Part shown: one piece after another, positions 16,989 to 25,492 of the stretch | How the letters are laid out: each line of letters opens with the position of its first letter | How positions within the stretch are numbered: position 1 is the first letter of the stretch | Origin: Citrobacter koseri ATCC BAA-895 | GTDB lineage: Bacteria; Pseudomonadota; Gammaproteobacteria; Enterobacterales; Enterobacteriaceae | Assembly (NCBI RefSeq): GCF_000018045.1 | Contig: NC_009792.1 | Coordinates: 4,526,001-4,590,000 of the forward strand | Direction: 5' to 3' | Length of the DNA: 64,000 nt | Notes under the pieces: model-generated | Told to the model about the DNA's origin: nothing | Seen by the model: the letters and a program-made list of their open reading frames with translations, nothing else | The model's database searches: none | Position numbers and translations under genes: made by a program

Positions 16989-18383
16989 TTATTTTCCTTG
17001 CATATACGGCGTATACACCCCGTTCAGGCTTTCCAGGAACGCGACAATATCATCAATGTCTTTCTGCGGAATCTCTTTCCCCACCTGATAACGCAACATC
17101 AGTTTCACCGCTCCGTCGAGGGTTGGCACATCTCCACGGTGGAAATACGGCGCGGTCAGCGCAACGTTACGTAATCCTGGCACTTTCTGACGCAATTTAT
17201 CGCGAACTTCATTGGTGACGTTCATACGTCCAATGTCCGCAGCGGTAATTTCGCCGAAATTAAAGTCTTTCTTCAGACCCAACGGCTCGAAGGAACGCCC
17301 ACCGAGAATAATACCGCCGTGACAGGCCGCGCATTTATTCTCTTTGAACAGCTCATAGCCATGTTTCTGCTGCGCCGTCAGCGCATTTTCATCCCCTCGT
17401 AACCACTTATCGAAAGGCGAATTTGGCGTAATCAGCGTCTTCTCAAACTCGGCAATGGCATCCGTAATCGTTTCTCCGCTGAAGCCTTGCGGATATATCG
17501 CCGTGAACTGCTGTTTTAGCACCGGGTCTTTATCGAGTTTCCCAATAATTTCATCCCAGGATTTAGAGGCCATTTCAATCGGGTTTAACGGCGGCCCGCC
17601 AGCCTGCGCCTGCAACGTCGGTGCGCGACCATCCCAGAATTGCTCAACGTTAAAGATCGAGTTGAACACCGTTGGCGCGTTGATTGGCCCTACCGCGCCG
17701 CCCACGCCGATGGAGGTTTTCCTGCCGTCCACGCCGCCCGCGTTCAGCGCATGGCAATGCGCGCAGGAGATGGTGCTGTCACCCGATAAACGGGCATCGT
17801 GGTAGAGGGTAAAACCCAGTGCGACTTTTTGATCGTCAACCGGCAGTTTTTCGGGGACAGGCTGAACCGGCTCATTACGGTGCGCCGCCGCCGTATCCGC
17901 GCTGGCGTAGTAACGTTCGCGCTGTTTAGCGATCCAGCCGAGAATCTCCTCCCGCTCCGTATCACTGACCTTACCGGCCCAGTGCAGCGCGGTATAGCGC
18001 GTTGGCGGCATTGTTTCGTACTGCATCACCCATTCAATCTTATTCAGATCGCTTTGCGTGACGGGTTTATCCGCGACCAACGCGGCGCGTACTGCTTCAA
18101 GGTTGAAAGATTTATAGCCCAGTTGAATGTCATAATTCATCAACTGCTTAGCAACGGGAAAAGAGGAATAAAAAGGCAGTTCAGCAGAGGGGGTATGACA
18201 ATAATCGCATCCCTTTTCCCGCAAAAAACCCAGGATTTTATTATTGTCTTCCAGCGTTGAGGCTTGCACATCAGCTTCTTTACTACGTTGATTATCGTGA
18301 TACCAGACGTAACCAGATAATCCTAAATAACAAATCGCAATGCCTGCTATGGCTATCGCGGTAAGACGGGTAATGATTTTCAT
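16989..18383 (-). CDS. ccp: Tri-haem cytochrome c peroxidase Ccp (YhjA)
   Basis: 464 residues from the ATG at 18383 (MKIITRLTAIAIAG...), matching E. coli YhjA; the in-frame upstream ATG at 18431 lies inside the promoter region. A single N-terminal membrane anchor (about residues 8-26) is followed by three c-type haem sites: CDYCH near residue 60, CAHCH near 210 and CAACH near 355. The extra N-terminal haem distinguishes it from classical di-haem bacterial peroxidases. In E. coli it is a periplasm-facing, quinol-linked peroxidase that lets anaerobic cells use H2O2 as electron acceptor. The promoter carries perfect FNR and near-perfect OxyR sites, so it should require both low oxygen and peroxide. 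Confidence 0.95.
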   Translation of the reverse strand: MKIITRLTAIAIAGIAICYLGLSGYVWYHDNQRSKEADVQASTLEDNNKILGFLREKGCDYCHTPSAELPFYSSFPVAKQLMNYDIQLGYKSFNLEAVRAALVADKPVTQSDLNKIEWVMQYETMPPTRYTALHWAGKVSDTEREEILGWIAKQRERYYASADTAAAHRNEPVQPVPEKLPVDDQKVALGFTLYHDARLSGDSTISCAHCHALNAGGVDGRKTSIGVGGAVGPINAPTVFNSIFNVEQFWDGRAPTLQAQAGGPPLNPIEMASKSWDEIIGKLDKDPVLKQQFTAIYPQGFSGETITDAIAEFEKTLITPNSPFDKWLRGDENALTAQQKHGYELFKENKCAACHGGIILGGRSFEPLGLKKDFNFGEITAADIGRMNVTNEVRDKLRQKVPGLRNVALTAPYFHRGDVPTLDGAVKLMLRYQVGKEIPQKDIDDIVAFLESLNGVYTPYMQGK

Positions 18384-18463
18384 TATTTTACCCTCACTAT
18401 AGTGAGATATTATGGCCCAGAAGATGAACATAAATCAGGCGTATGTCTTTATTAGACATAGCC

Positions 18464-18504
18464 ATCATAGGAAATACAGGCGAAGGGTTTTTGATAAGTA
18501 TCAA
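18464..18504 (-). promoter_or_regulatory. Class II FNR-dependent promoter of ccp
   Basis: A perfect FNR box TTGATAAGTATCAA (18491-18504) is centred about 41 bases upstream of the start predicted from the minus-strand -10 TATGAT (18469-18464). This is the classical activating position. The ccp ATG is about 80 bases downstream of the -10. Confidence 0.85.
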
Positions 18505-18512
18505 GCAATTAC

Positions 18513-18549
18513 ATGGGGATAAACTATCGATAAGATAGCTTTTCCCTAT
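18513..18549 (-). promoter_or_regulatory. OxyR operator of ccp
   Basis: Two 15-base half sites, ATGGGGATAAACTAT (18513-18527) and ATAGCTTTTCCCTAT (18535-18549), are separated by 7 bases. The inner CTAT-N7-ATAG core is exact. This fits the ATAGNTNNNANCTAT-N7-ATAGNTNNNANCTAT OxyR motif. It lies centred about 34 bases upstream of the FNR box, near -74. E. coli yhjA is known to be under FNR and OxyR. Confidence 0.82.
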
Positions 18550-18810
18550 TATAAGCAGGGTCTTTCGGCGTCGGTATTCATAACTCGTTGCAATCGAATG
18601 TTCTGAAAGTGAAAATCTTCCTGTTACGGCTATTCCATATTTTTTATATTATTATCAGTAATCTATATTTAAAGACTCTTTTTCACGCATTAACAAAGCG
18701 TGATCTATCGCACAGTTTGCACCTCATATACCGAAGCGAATGTCTACGCTTAATAGACAGCCGGGCAACACCCGTATCATTTACGACGCAATCCGGAGGT
18801 CCTTCTCATT

Positions 18811-20460
18811 ATGCTCAACCAGAAATTACACCCCGCCCCATCCGACGAATTAACGATCGAAATCGATCTGCTTTATGAAACGGATCCGTGCGAGTTAAAG
18901 CTGGATGAAATGATCGAGGCAGAACCGGAACCTGAGATGATTGAGGGGCTACCCGCCTCCGACGCCCTTACCCCAGCCGATCGCTATCTTGAGCTGTTCG
19001 AGCATGTGCAATCATCCCGGCTTTTTGCCGACAGTAAAACTTTCCCCGACTGCGCGCCAAAAATGGACCCGCTGGATATTCTGATCCGCTACCGTAAGGT
19101 CAGACGACACCGCGACTTTGACCTGCTGCGCTTTGTTGAAAATCACTTCTGGCTACCAGAAACCTGGTCCAGTGAATATGTCTCCAACCCGGAAAATTCA
19201 CTGAAAGAGCATATTGATCAGCTCTGGCCGGTGCTGACGCGTGAGCCGCAGGATCACATTCCCTGGTCCTCGCTGCTGGCGCTGCCGCAATCCTATATCG
19301 TGCCGGGCGGACGTTTTAGCGAAACCTACTACTGGGACTCCTATTTCACCATGCTGGGCCTGGCGGAAAGCGGCCGGGAAGACCTGCTGAAATGTATGGC
19401 GGACAACTTCGCGTGGATGATTGAGAATTACGGCCACATCCCCAACGGAAACCGCACATATTATTTGAGCCGCTCGCAGCCACCGGTCTTTGCGCTGATG
19501 GTCGAATTGTTCGAAGAGGATGGCGTGCGCGGGGCGCGGCGCTATCTGGATCATCTGAAAATGGAGTACGCCTTCTGGATGGACGGCGCGGAATCTCTGG
19601 TGCTCAACCAGGCCTATCGCCATGTCATCAGAATGCCGGACGGTTCCCTGCTCAACCGCTACTGGGACGATCGCGACACCCCCCGCGACGAATCGTGGCT
19701 GGAGGATGTGGAAACCGCCAAACATTCGGGTCGCCCGGCCAATGAGGTATACCGGGATCTCCGTGCTGGCGCGGCCTCCGGTTGGGATTACTCATCACGC
19801 TGGCTGCGCGATGCAAGCCGGCTGGCCAGCATCCGCACAACCCAGTTCATCCCCATCGATCTGAACGCTTTCCTCTACAAACTGGAGAGCGCGATAGCCA
19901 ACATTTCCGCCCTGAAAGGCGATCGTGAAACCGAAGCGGCATTTCGCCAGAAAGCCAGCGATCGCCGCGCCGCCGTAAACCGCTATCTGTGGGATGACGA
20001 GAATGGCTGCTATCGGGATTACGACTGGCGGCGCGAGCAAATGGCGCTCTTTTCCGCCGCCAGTATCGTGCCGCTGTATGTCGGCATGGCGACTCACGAG
20101 CAGGCAGACCGCCTCGCTAACGCCGTTCGCAGCCGTCTGCTGACGCCTGGCGGGATCATGGCGACAGAGTATGAAACCGGCGAGCAATGGGATAAGCCTA
20201 ACGGCTGGGCGCCGCTACAGTGGATGGCAATCCAGGGCTTCAAGCTGTACGGCGACGATATGCTGGGGGATGAAATTGCCCGCAACTGGTTAAAAACCGT
20301 CAATATTTTTTACCAGCAGCACCATAAACTGATCGAAAAGTACCATATTGCCTGCGGCACGCCGCGTGAAGGGGGCGGCGGGGAATATCCGTTGCAGGAT
20401 GGGTTTGGCTGGACCAATGGCGTGGTTCGCCGTTTGATTGGTTTATACGGCGAACCATAG
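18811..20460 (+). CDS. treF: Cytoplasmic trehalase TreF
   Basis: 549 residues, equal to E. coli TreF. It is a GH37 enzyme; trehalase signature 1 is seen in PGGRFSETYYWDSYF (about residue 165) and signature 2 in QWDKPNGWAPLQ (about 460). There is no signal peptide: the N-terminus is acidic (ELKLDEMIEAEPEPEMIEG), as in TreF and unlike periplasmic TreA. It hydrolyses trehalose to two glucose molecules, for example after release from osmotic stress. It is divergent from ccp, with GGAGG as a strong SD 10-14 bases before the start codon. Confidence 0.96.
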   Translation: MLNQKLHPAPSDELTIEIDLLYETDPCELKLDEMIEAEPEPEMIEGLPASDALTPADRYLELFEHVQSSRLFADSKTFPDCAPKMDPLDILIRYRKVRRHRDFDLLRFVENHFWLPETWSSEYVSNPENSLKEHIDQLWPVLTREPQDHIPWSSLLALPQSYIVPGGRFSETYYWDSYFTMLGLAESGREDLLKCMADNFAWMIENYGHIPNGNRTYYLSRSQPPVFALMVELFEEDGVRGARRYLDHLKMEYAFWMDGAESLVLNQAYRHVIRMPDGSLLNRYWDDRDTPRDESWLEDVETAKHSGRPANEVYRDLRAGAASGWDYSSRWLRDASRLASIRTTQFIPIDLNAFLYKLESAIANISALKGDRETEAAFRQKASDRRAAVNRYLWDDENGCYRDYDWRREQMALFSAASIVPLYVGMATHEQADRLANAVRSRLLTPGGIMATEYETGEQWDKPNGWAPLQWMAIQGFKLYGDDMLGDEIARNWLKTVNIFYQQHHKLIEKYHIACGTPREGGGGEYPLQDGFGWTNGVVRRLIGLYGEP

Positions 20461-20465
20461 CGACG

Positions 20466-22055
20466 TTACCGAATCTCGTTATAAATGGCGGTCTGAATCT
20501 TTAACCATTTTTTGTTTTCCACGCTGGGCTCGGCCTGAACACGCAGCCGGGCCTGCTCCATATCATGCTGCTGGCGCATCACCACCGCCGGAACGGTACA
20601 AAAACTTTGCAGATACTTTTTATGCAGCGACGTCAGCGACGCTCCGTTCAGCATGGCGTGGCTCAGCGACGTCAGGAAGCGTCGGCAGGGTTTTACCTCA
20701 TCCATCAGCGAAGGGTAGCGCAGCAGCAGTTGCAGCACATCGGCATTGCCCGCCGAAAACGCCTGTTCGGTCCAGGCCAGCTGCCAGTTCATCCCGCCCT
20801 GTAAGAACAACGCCGTAACGCGCGTATCATTACGGTCGATCGCCGAGCGCATATTAAACGGGTCCCAGGTGATCCCCATGCGGCTCATGGTTTCCCGCGC
20901 GGAGGGCGCCTCAAGCCGGGCGTCATCCTGCATGACCTCGTCGCGTTGTACGGGCGCGGCAGAAGGAGGCGGCGAGCTGAACAACCAAAACGCCCCCACC
21001 AGGATCGCCAGCACCATTGCGCCAACCCCGCCCCACAACACCCCGGAAATCAGCTGCTCACGCTCTTCAGCCGTCCGCTGCTGTCGCTTGTGAGGCGGTT
21101 CAATACTCTCGCCAATTTCCTGGTTATCTCCCCCCGCCAGCGCGTCTTTTTCTCGCGCCTCCTCCCAGAATTTCTCCACCACGCCCTCATCGGACGCCAT
21201 AAACGAAGCCGGGTTTATGCGAGTGCGTTTTTCATTAAACGCCCGCTGTACCGAGCGGGTGATCTGCCGGAACTGACAATCCAGTAGCGACAACTGTACG
21301 GAACTGAGCGGCTGCCCGGCGATGATGCCGTTACGCGCCTGACGGCAATCCTCAAGGAACATACGCAGGGTCGTACGCGGCTCAACAAACAGCGTCAGCG
21401 CAGACGCGTCTTTGAAAAATGCGGAATAGTGACGGGCAAACGACTTTTTATCGACCACCATCAATGCCAGCTCGCTGAACAGCATCGCGCTGAGCGCATC
21501 CTGTCCTTCGCTGAGTTTTAACCAGCGTCGCAGACGATCGGCGCCAAAATGCAGCTTCAGGTAGCTATTCAACTGATGACGATCCGGCCACACCTGCGAA
21601 ATAAGCGCTTTCAGCGTGAGTTCAATCGCCCGCAGCTGACGCCGGGCCTGTATTTGCGCGTCCTGATTGCCTGCATCAATATCAGTCTGATAAGTGAGAA
21701 GCGGCTGCCGCTGGCGCAGTTGTTCCAGCGACGCCACAAAACGCAGGGCGGCAAGCAGTTGGTTTTCACTGACATCCTTCCCGCTGTCATATTGCGGAAC
21801 ATACTGCTGGAGATGTCGCAAATGCAGCATAAACTGGCTCAGTTGCGCATCGTTTATATGTAATTTTTTTGCCACCACGCTCCAGCCGCCTAAATTAAGG
21901 CGGGCTTGATCCAGTTGTTCCATAAACCAGCGCGGTTCTTTTCCTTCCGCAACATGTACGCCCAGCAGCAGCAGGATCTCCACTGACGCCTGACGGATGA
22001 TGCCCAGACAGTGTTCAAAAGGCGAATGCATCGCCTGCGAAGCGTTATTCGTCAT
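20466..22055 (-). CDS. Unrecognised single-pass inner-membrane protein
   Basis: 529 residues; I do not recognise the family. The N-terminal 330 residues look helical and cytoplasmic (for example GGWSVVAKKLHINDAQLSQFM). A basic stretch (KRQQR, about 323-327) precedes one clear membrane span at about 336-359 (SGVLWGGVGAMVLAILVGAFW), followed by a Pro-rich linker and a C-terminal domain of about 160 residues that should face the periplasm. That domain has a repeat-like helix pair (VTALFLQGGMNWQLAW; NADVLQLLLRYPSLM) reminiscent of ankyrin repeats and two cysteines (in KPCRRF and QSFCTV) that could form a disulfide. It occupies the place of yhjB in E. coli K-12. Its leader contains a terminator-like hairpin. 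It is convergent with treF, five bases apart. Confidence 0.8.
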   Translation of the reverse strand: MTNNASQAMHSPFEHCLGIIRQASVEILLLLGVHVAEGKEPRWFMEQLDQARLNLGGWSVVAKKLHINDAQLSQFMLHLRHLQQYVPQYDSGKDVSENQLLAALRFVASLEQLRQRQPLLTYQTDIDAGNQDAQIQARRQLRAIELTLKALISQVWPDRHQLNSYLKLHFGADRLRRWLKLSEGQDALSAMLFSELALMVVDKKSFARHYSAFFKDASALTLFVEPRTTLRMFLEDCRQARNGIIAGQPLSSVQLSLLDCQFRQITRSVQRAFNEKRTRINPASFMASDEGVVEKFWEEAREKDALAGGDNQEIGESIEPPHKRQQRTAEEREQLISGVLWGGVGAMVLAILVGAFWLFSSPPPSAAPVQRDEVMQDDARLEAPSARETMSRMGITWDPFNMRSAIDRNDTRVTALFLQGGMNWQLAWTEQAFSAGNADVLQLLLRYPSLMDEVKPCRRFLTSLSHAMLNGASLTSLHKKYLQSFCTVPAVVMRQQHDMEQARLRVQAEPSVENKKWLKIQTAIYNEIR

Positions 22056-22067
22056 GATCGTCCCTAA

Positions 22068-22094
22068 AAAAGCCCCTCCATAAAGAAGGCTTTT
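22068..22094 (-). promoter_or_regulatory. Terminator-like hairpin in the leader of the unrecognised membrane protein
   Basis: On the minus strand AAAAGCC (22094-22088) pairs with GGCTTTT (22074-22068) and runs into further T. A five-codon reading frame (ATG GAG GGG CTT TTT TAG) begins in the loop. The stem ends about 12 bases before the start codon at 22055. It could be an attenuator or an RBS-proximal structure. Confidence 0.4.
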
Positions 22095-22336
22095 AATATT
22101 ATTTTAATTATCTGTTTTGATAGATATAACAGATTTTTTTGGCATTACAGTGACTATAACGCAAAGGTTGAGAAATTTATTTTGGGCGGCGAGGGAAATA
22201 AAGAGAAGTCGATGAACAGTCATCGCGGAATATTAAAATTAACGTCAGGAATAAAACAGCGTTCCTGAAATAAGTTTATCCTTAATCTAAATTAATGTTG
22301 CGGGTGTAAACCACCCGCTTAATATTATCATCCTGA

Positions 22337-23095
22337 TTATAAGAACATGCCGCCCGACACTTCGATACGCTGCGCGGTCATCCAGCCCAGTTCATCACTG
22401 AGCAACGCGGCGATGGCATCACCAATATCGTCCGGCAAACCAACCCGTCCCAGGGCAGTTTGTGACGCGATATACGCATTCAGTTGTTCATTGTCCCGCA
22501 CATTGCCGCCGCCAAAATCAGTTTCAATGGCTCCCGGCGCAATGATGTTCACGCTAATGCCGCGTTCGCCCAGCTCTTTTGCCTGATAACGCGTCAGCAC
22601 TTCCATCGCCCCCTTCATCGCGGCATAAGCGCTGTAGCCAGGCAACGCAAAACGGGCCAGCCCCGTCGACACATTGAGGATCCTGCCGCCATTCTTCAGC
22701 AGGGGTAACAGCCCCTGAGTCAGGAAAAACGGCCCTTTAAACTGAATGTTCAAAAGCTGGTCAAACTGCGCTTCAGTGAAGGTCGAATACGGCGCGTTGA
22801 TGCCGATTCCGGCATTGTTCAATAAATAATCAAACGAATCACGCTGCCACTCCGTTTTCAGGGTTTCCCGCACCTTTTCAACAAACGCCGGGAATCCCGA
22901 AATATCCCCGACATTCAACTGCAATGCTGCGGCTTTCCCGCCTGATTGCGTAATTTCATGCACGACCTGCTGCGCCTCTTTTTCATTGCTGTTCCACGTC
23001 AGAATGATCCCGATTCCTCTGCTCGCCAGCTTAAGCGCCGCGTTTTTACCGAGCCCTCGGCTGCCGCCGGTCACTAATGCGATACGTTGCGTCAT
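22337..23095 (-). CDS. Short-chain dehydrogenase/reductase
   Basis: 252 residues from the ATG at 23095 (MTQRIALVTGG), with an in-frame ATG four codons upstream. It is a classical SDR: the cofactor motif TGGSRGLGKNAALKLASRG at the N-terminus, NNAGIG at about residue 90, and the catalytic Ser/Tyr/Lys in NVSTGLARFALPGYSAYAAMK (written in parts: NVSTGLARF, then YSAYAAMK). The segment WNSNEKEA after beta-2 suggests NADP(H). The substrate cannot be told from sequence. It is divergent from the LysR gene yhjC with 119 bases between, the usual arrangement for a LysR target. Confidence 0.88.
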   Translation of the reverse strand: MTQRIALVTGGSRGLGKNAALKLASRGIGIILTWNSNEKEAQQVVHEITQSGGKAAALQLNVGDISGFPAFVEKVRETLKTEWQRDSFDYLLNNAGIGINAPYSTFTEAQFDQLLNIQFKGPFFLTQGLLPLLKNGGRILNVSTGLARFALPGYSAYAAMKGAMEVLTRYQAKELGERGISVNIIAPGAIETDFGGGNVRDNEQLNAYIASQTALGRVGLPDDIGDAIAALLSDELGWMTAQRIEVSGGMFL

Positions 23096-23214
23096 AAGAA
23101 ACCTCATTTCAGGTGTTGTGAAGATTGAGAAAGAGCTTATTAGGTGTTAGAAAAACAATAAATGTAGCGAAATGCGCTTCACTGTTTCATTCAGAACAAC
23201 ACCGGGACCTCGCG

Positions 23215-24114
23215 ATGGATAAAATTCACGCAATGCAGTTGTTCATTCGCGTCGCTGAACTGGAGAGTTTTTCCCGCGCCGCCGAAACATCAGGCCTTCC
23301 TAAAGGTAGCGTATCCCGCCAGATACAGGCGCTGGAAAACCACCTCGGCACGCAGTTGCTGCACCGCACCACCCGGCGGGTTCAGCTTACTCAGGACGGA
23401 ATGGTGTATTACGAACGTGCGAAAGATCTGCTGACGAACCTGGACGAGCTGGACGGTTTATTCCAGCACGACCCGGCCAGCATCAGCGGCAAGCTGCGGG
23501 TCGATATGCCGGTTGGGGTCGCCAAGAACCTGGTGATACCGCGCCTGCCCGCGTTTTTACAGCAGTATCCGGGTATTGAGCTGGAACTCAGCAGCAGCGA
23601 TCGCCTGGTGGATTTGATACGGGAAGGGTTCGACTGCGTGGTGCGGGTCGGGGCGCTAAAGGATTCCGGGTTGATCGCCCGCCCGTTGGGAAAGCTGTCG
23701 GTCATTAACTGCGCCAGTCCGCAGTATCTGGCGCGTTTTGGCTACCCAGAAGGTCTGGACGATCTGGCCTCGCATGCGGTGGTTCATTATTCCGTCAATC
23801 TGGGCACGCGCCCGCAAGGCTTCGAAGTGGCAACGGCAAACGGCACGCAGTGGATTAAAACCGGCGGCATTCTGACGGTCAACAGCACCGAGACTTACCA
23901 TGCCGCCTGCCTGGCGGGGCTGGGAATCATTCAGGTGCCGCGCATCGGCGTTCGCGAGGCATTGCGCGCCGGAACGCTCATCGAGATCCTGCCGCAGTAT
24001 CGCGCTGACCCAATGCCGGTGTCCCTGCTCTACCCGCATCGCCGCAACCTCTCCCGCCGGGTGCACCTGTTTATGGAGTGGCTGACCGGCGTAATGAAAG
24101 ACTACGTGGACTGA
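23215..24114 (+). CDS. yhjC: LysR-family transcriptional regulator YhjC
   Basis: 299 residues from the ATG at 23215 (MDKIHAMQLFIRVAELESF), the same length and start as E. coli YhjC; an upstream ATG at 23125 is inside the promoter. It has the N-terminal winged HTH (SFSRAAETSGLPKGSVSRQIQALE, given as SFSRAAETSGL and KGSVSRQIQALE), then a periplasmic-binding-protein-like effector domain. Identity with K-12 YhjC looks moderate rather than high. In this genome it stands divergent to an SDR gene absent from K-12 at this site, which suggests it controls that gene. The K-12 neighbour yhjB is missing. Confidence 0.85.
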   Translation: MDKIHAMQLFIRVAELESFSRAAETSGLPKGSVSRQIQALENHLGTQLLHRTTRRVQLTQDGMVYYERAKDLLTNLDELDGLFQHDPASISGKLRVDMPVGVAKNLVIPRLPAFLQQYPGIELELSSSDRLVDLIREGFDCVVRVGALKDSGLIARPLGKLSVINCASPQYLARFGYPEGLDDLASHAVVHYSVNLGTRPQGFEVATANGTQWIKTGGILTVNSTETYHAACLAGLGIIQVPRIGVREALRAGTLIEILPQYRADPMPVSLLYPHRRNLSRRVHLFMEWLTGVMKDYVD

Positions 24115-24161
24115 CACGCTATACTGTTCTGAGAGTTAACAAAAGAAGGACTATCGACCTG

Positions 24162-25190
24162 ATGACGCAGGAAAAAGACGTAAAACGCCCTATTCAGGAA
24201 CTCGACCATGCGCCGGTGCCCAAAGTGGAGACGCATGATCGTGACGAACCAGAAACAAACAACAAGGCCACCCAGGCGCTCAAAACGGTCTCCACGACGG
24301 CAGCGAGAATCCAGCGTCAGCCGGTGATTGCCCACCTGATCCGCGCCGCAGAGCGTTTTAACGATCGGCTGGGCAACCAGTTTGGCGCCGCGATCACCTA
24401 TTTCTCGTTTCTGTCGATGATCCCTGTCCTGATGGTGTCGTTTGCCGCCGCCGGTTTTATTCTCGCGTCGCATCCCACGCTATTAGAGGACATTTTCAAT
24501 AAAATCCTGATGAACGTCAGCGACCCTACGCTGGCGTCCACGCTGAAAAGCACTATCAACACCGCCGTTCAGCAGCGAACCACCGTCGGCCTGGTGGGGC
24601 TGGGCATTGCGCTCTATTCCGGGATCAACTGGATGGGCAACCTGCGTGAAGCGATTCGCGCCCAGTCTCGGGACGTGTGGGAGCGCACCCCGCAGGATCA
24701 GGAAAAAATCTGGATAAAATACCTGCGCGATTTTGTCTCGCTGATTGGGCTGTTGGTTGCGCTGATTATCACGCTGTCCATTACCTCGATTGCCGGTTCT
24801 GCGCAGCAGATGATTATCTCCGCGCTGTATCTCGACAGCATTGAGTGGCTAAAACCCGCCTGGCGGTTGATTGGGCTGGCCATTTCGATTTTCGCCAACT
24901 ACCTGCTGTTCTTCTGGATTTTCTGGCGGCTACCGCGCCACCGACCGCGCAAGAAGGCATTGATTCGCGGTACGTTTATCGCCGCGATCGGTTTTGAGGT
25001 GATCAAAATCATCATGACCTACACGCTGCCTTCCCTGGTGAAATCCCCGTCTGGCGCCGCATTCGGTTCCGTGCTTGGCCTGATGGCGTTCTTCTACTTC
25101 TTTGCCCGCCTGACGCTGTTTTGTGCGGCCTGGATAGCCACCGCCGAATACAAAGACGACCCGCGTATGCCAGGGAAAACCCACCGCTAG
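24162..25190 (+). CDS. yhjD: YhjD/YihY-family inner-membrane protein
   Basis: 342 residues from the ATG at 24162 (MTQEKDVKRPIQEL); an earlier in-frame ATG at 24078 would overlap yhjC by 37 bases. It has a hydrophilic, charged N-terminus of about 70 residues followed by six hydrophobic segments, with the family core RFNDRLGNQFGAAITYFSFLSMIP and the C-terminal FARLTLFCAAWIATAEYKDDPRM. It belongs to the BrkB/YihY (UPF0761) family. In E. coli, point mutations in yhjD suppress the lethality of Kdo-deficient lipid A by helping tetraacylated lipid IVA reach the outer membrane, so a role in lipid transport has been proposed. It starts 47 bases after yhjC. Confidence 0.92.
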   Translation: MTQEKDVKRPIQELDHAPVPKVETHDRDEPETNNKATQALKTVSTTAARIQRQPVIAHLIRAAERFNDRLGNQFGAAITYFSFLSMIPVLMVSFAAAGFILASHPTLLEDIFNKILMNVSDPTLASTLKSTINTAVQQRTTVGLVGLGIALYSGINWMGNLREAIRAQSRDVWERTPQDQEKIWIKYLRDFVSLIGLLVALIITLSITSIAGSAQQMIISALYLDSIEWLKPAWRLIGLAISIFANYLLFFWIFWRLPRHRPRKKALIRGTFIAAIGFEVIKIIMTYTLPSLVKSPSGAAFGSVLGLMAFFYFFARLTLFCAAWIATAEYKDDPRMPGKTHR

Positions 25191-25202
25191 TTCATCATTT
25201 GA

Positions 25203-25264
25203 TGCCGGATGGCGCGATGCTTATCCGGCCTACCGCCCGGCAGGTCGCTACGCCTTATACGGCA
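25203..25264. repeat. REP pair between yhjD and yhjE
   Basis: tgccggatggcgcgatgcttatccggcctac at 25203 with a second diverged unit (gcccggcaggtcgctacgcc) to about 25264. The rest of the 302-base gap (25265-25492) is AT-rich and should hold the yhjE promoter; I could not place it. Confidence 0.75.
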
Positions 25265-25492
25265 CGCATTGCAGCATATAAATCCAGACCGTAACTTTTA
25301 TTTAACCTAAAACCAGTTTTATCCTCTAAGTTTAAAATTGTGTGAAGCATTTCATAGACGTGAAATCACAGGTCTAAACATTATCCCCTTTTTGACCATT
25401 ATTTGAGCGAAATCCCGCTTTGTTACAGATTGAAATGTCGCTTTTGCTGTGCGTAATATGGCCGTTCGTTCGCCAAAAAATAAGAAAATACT

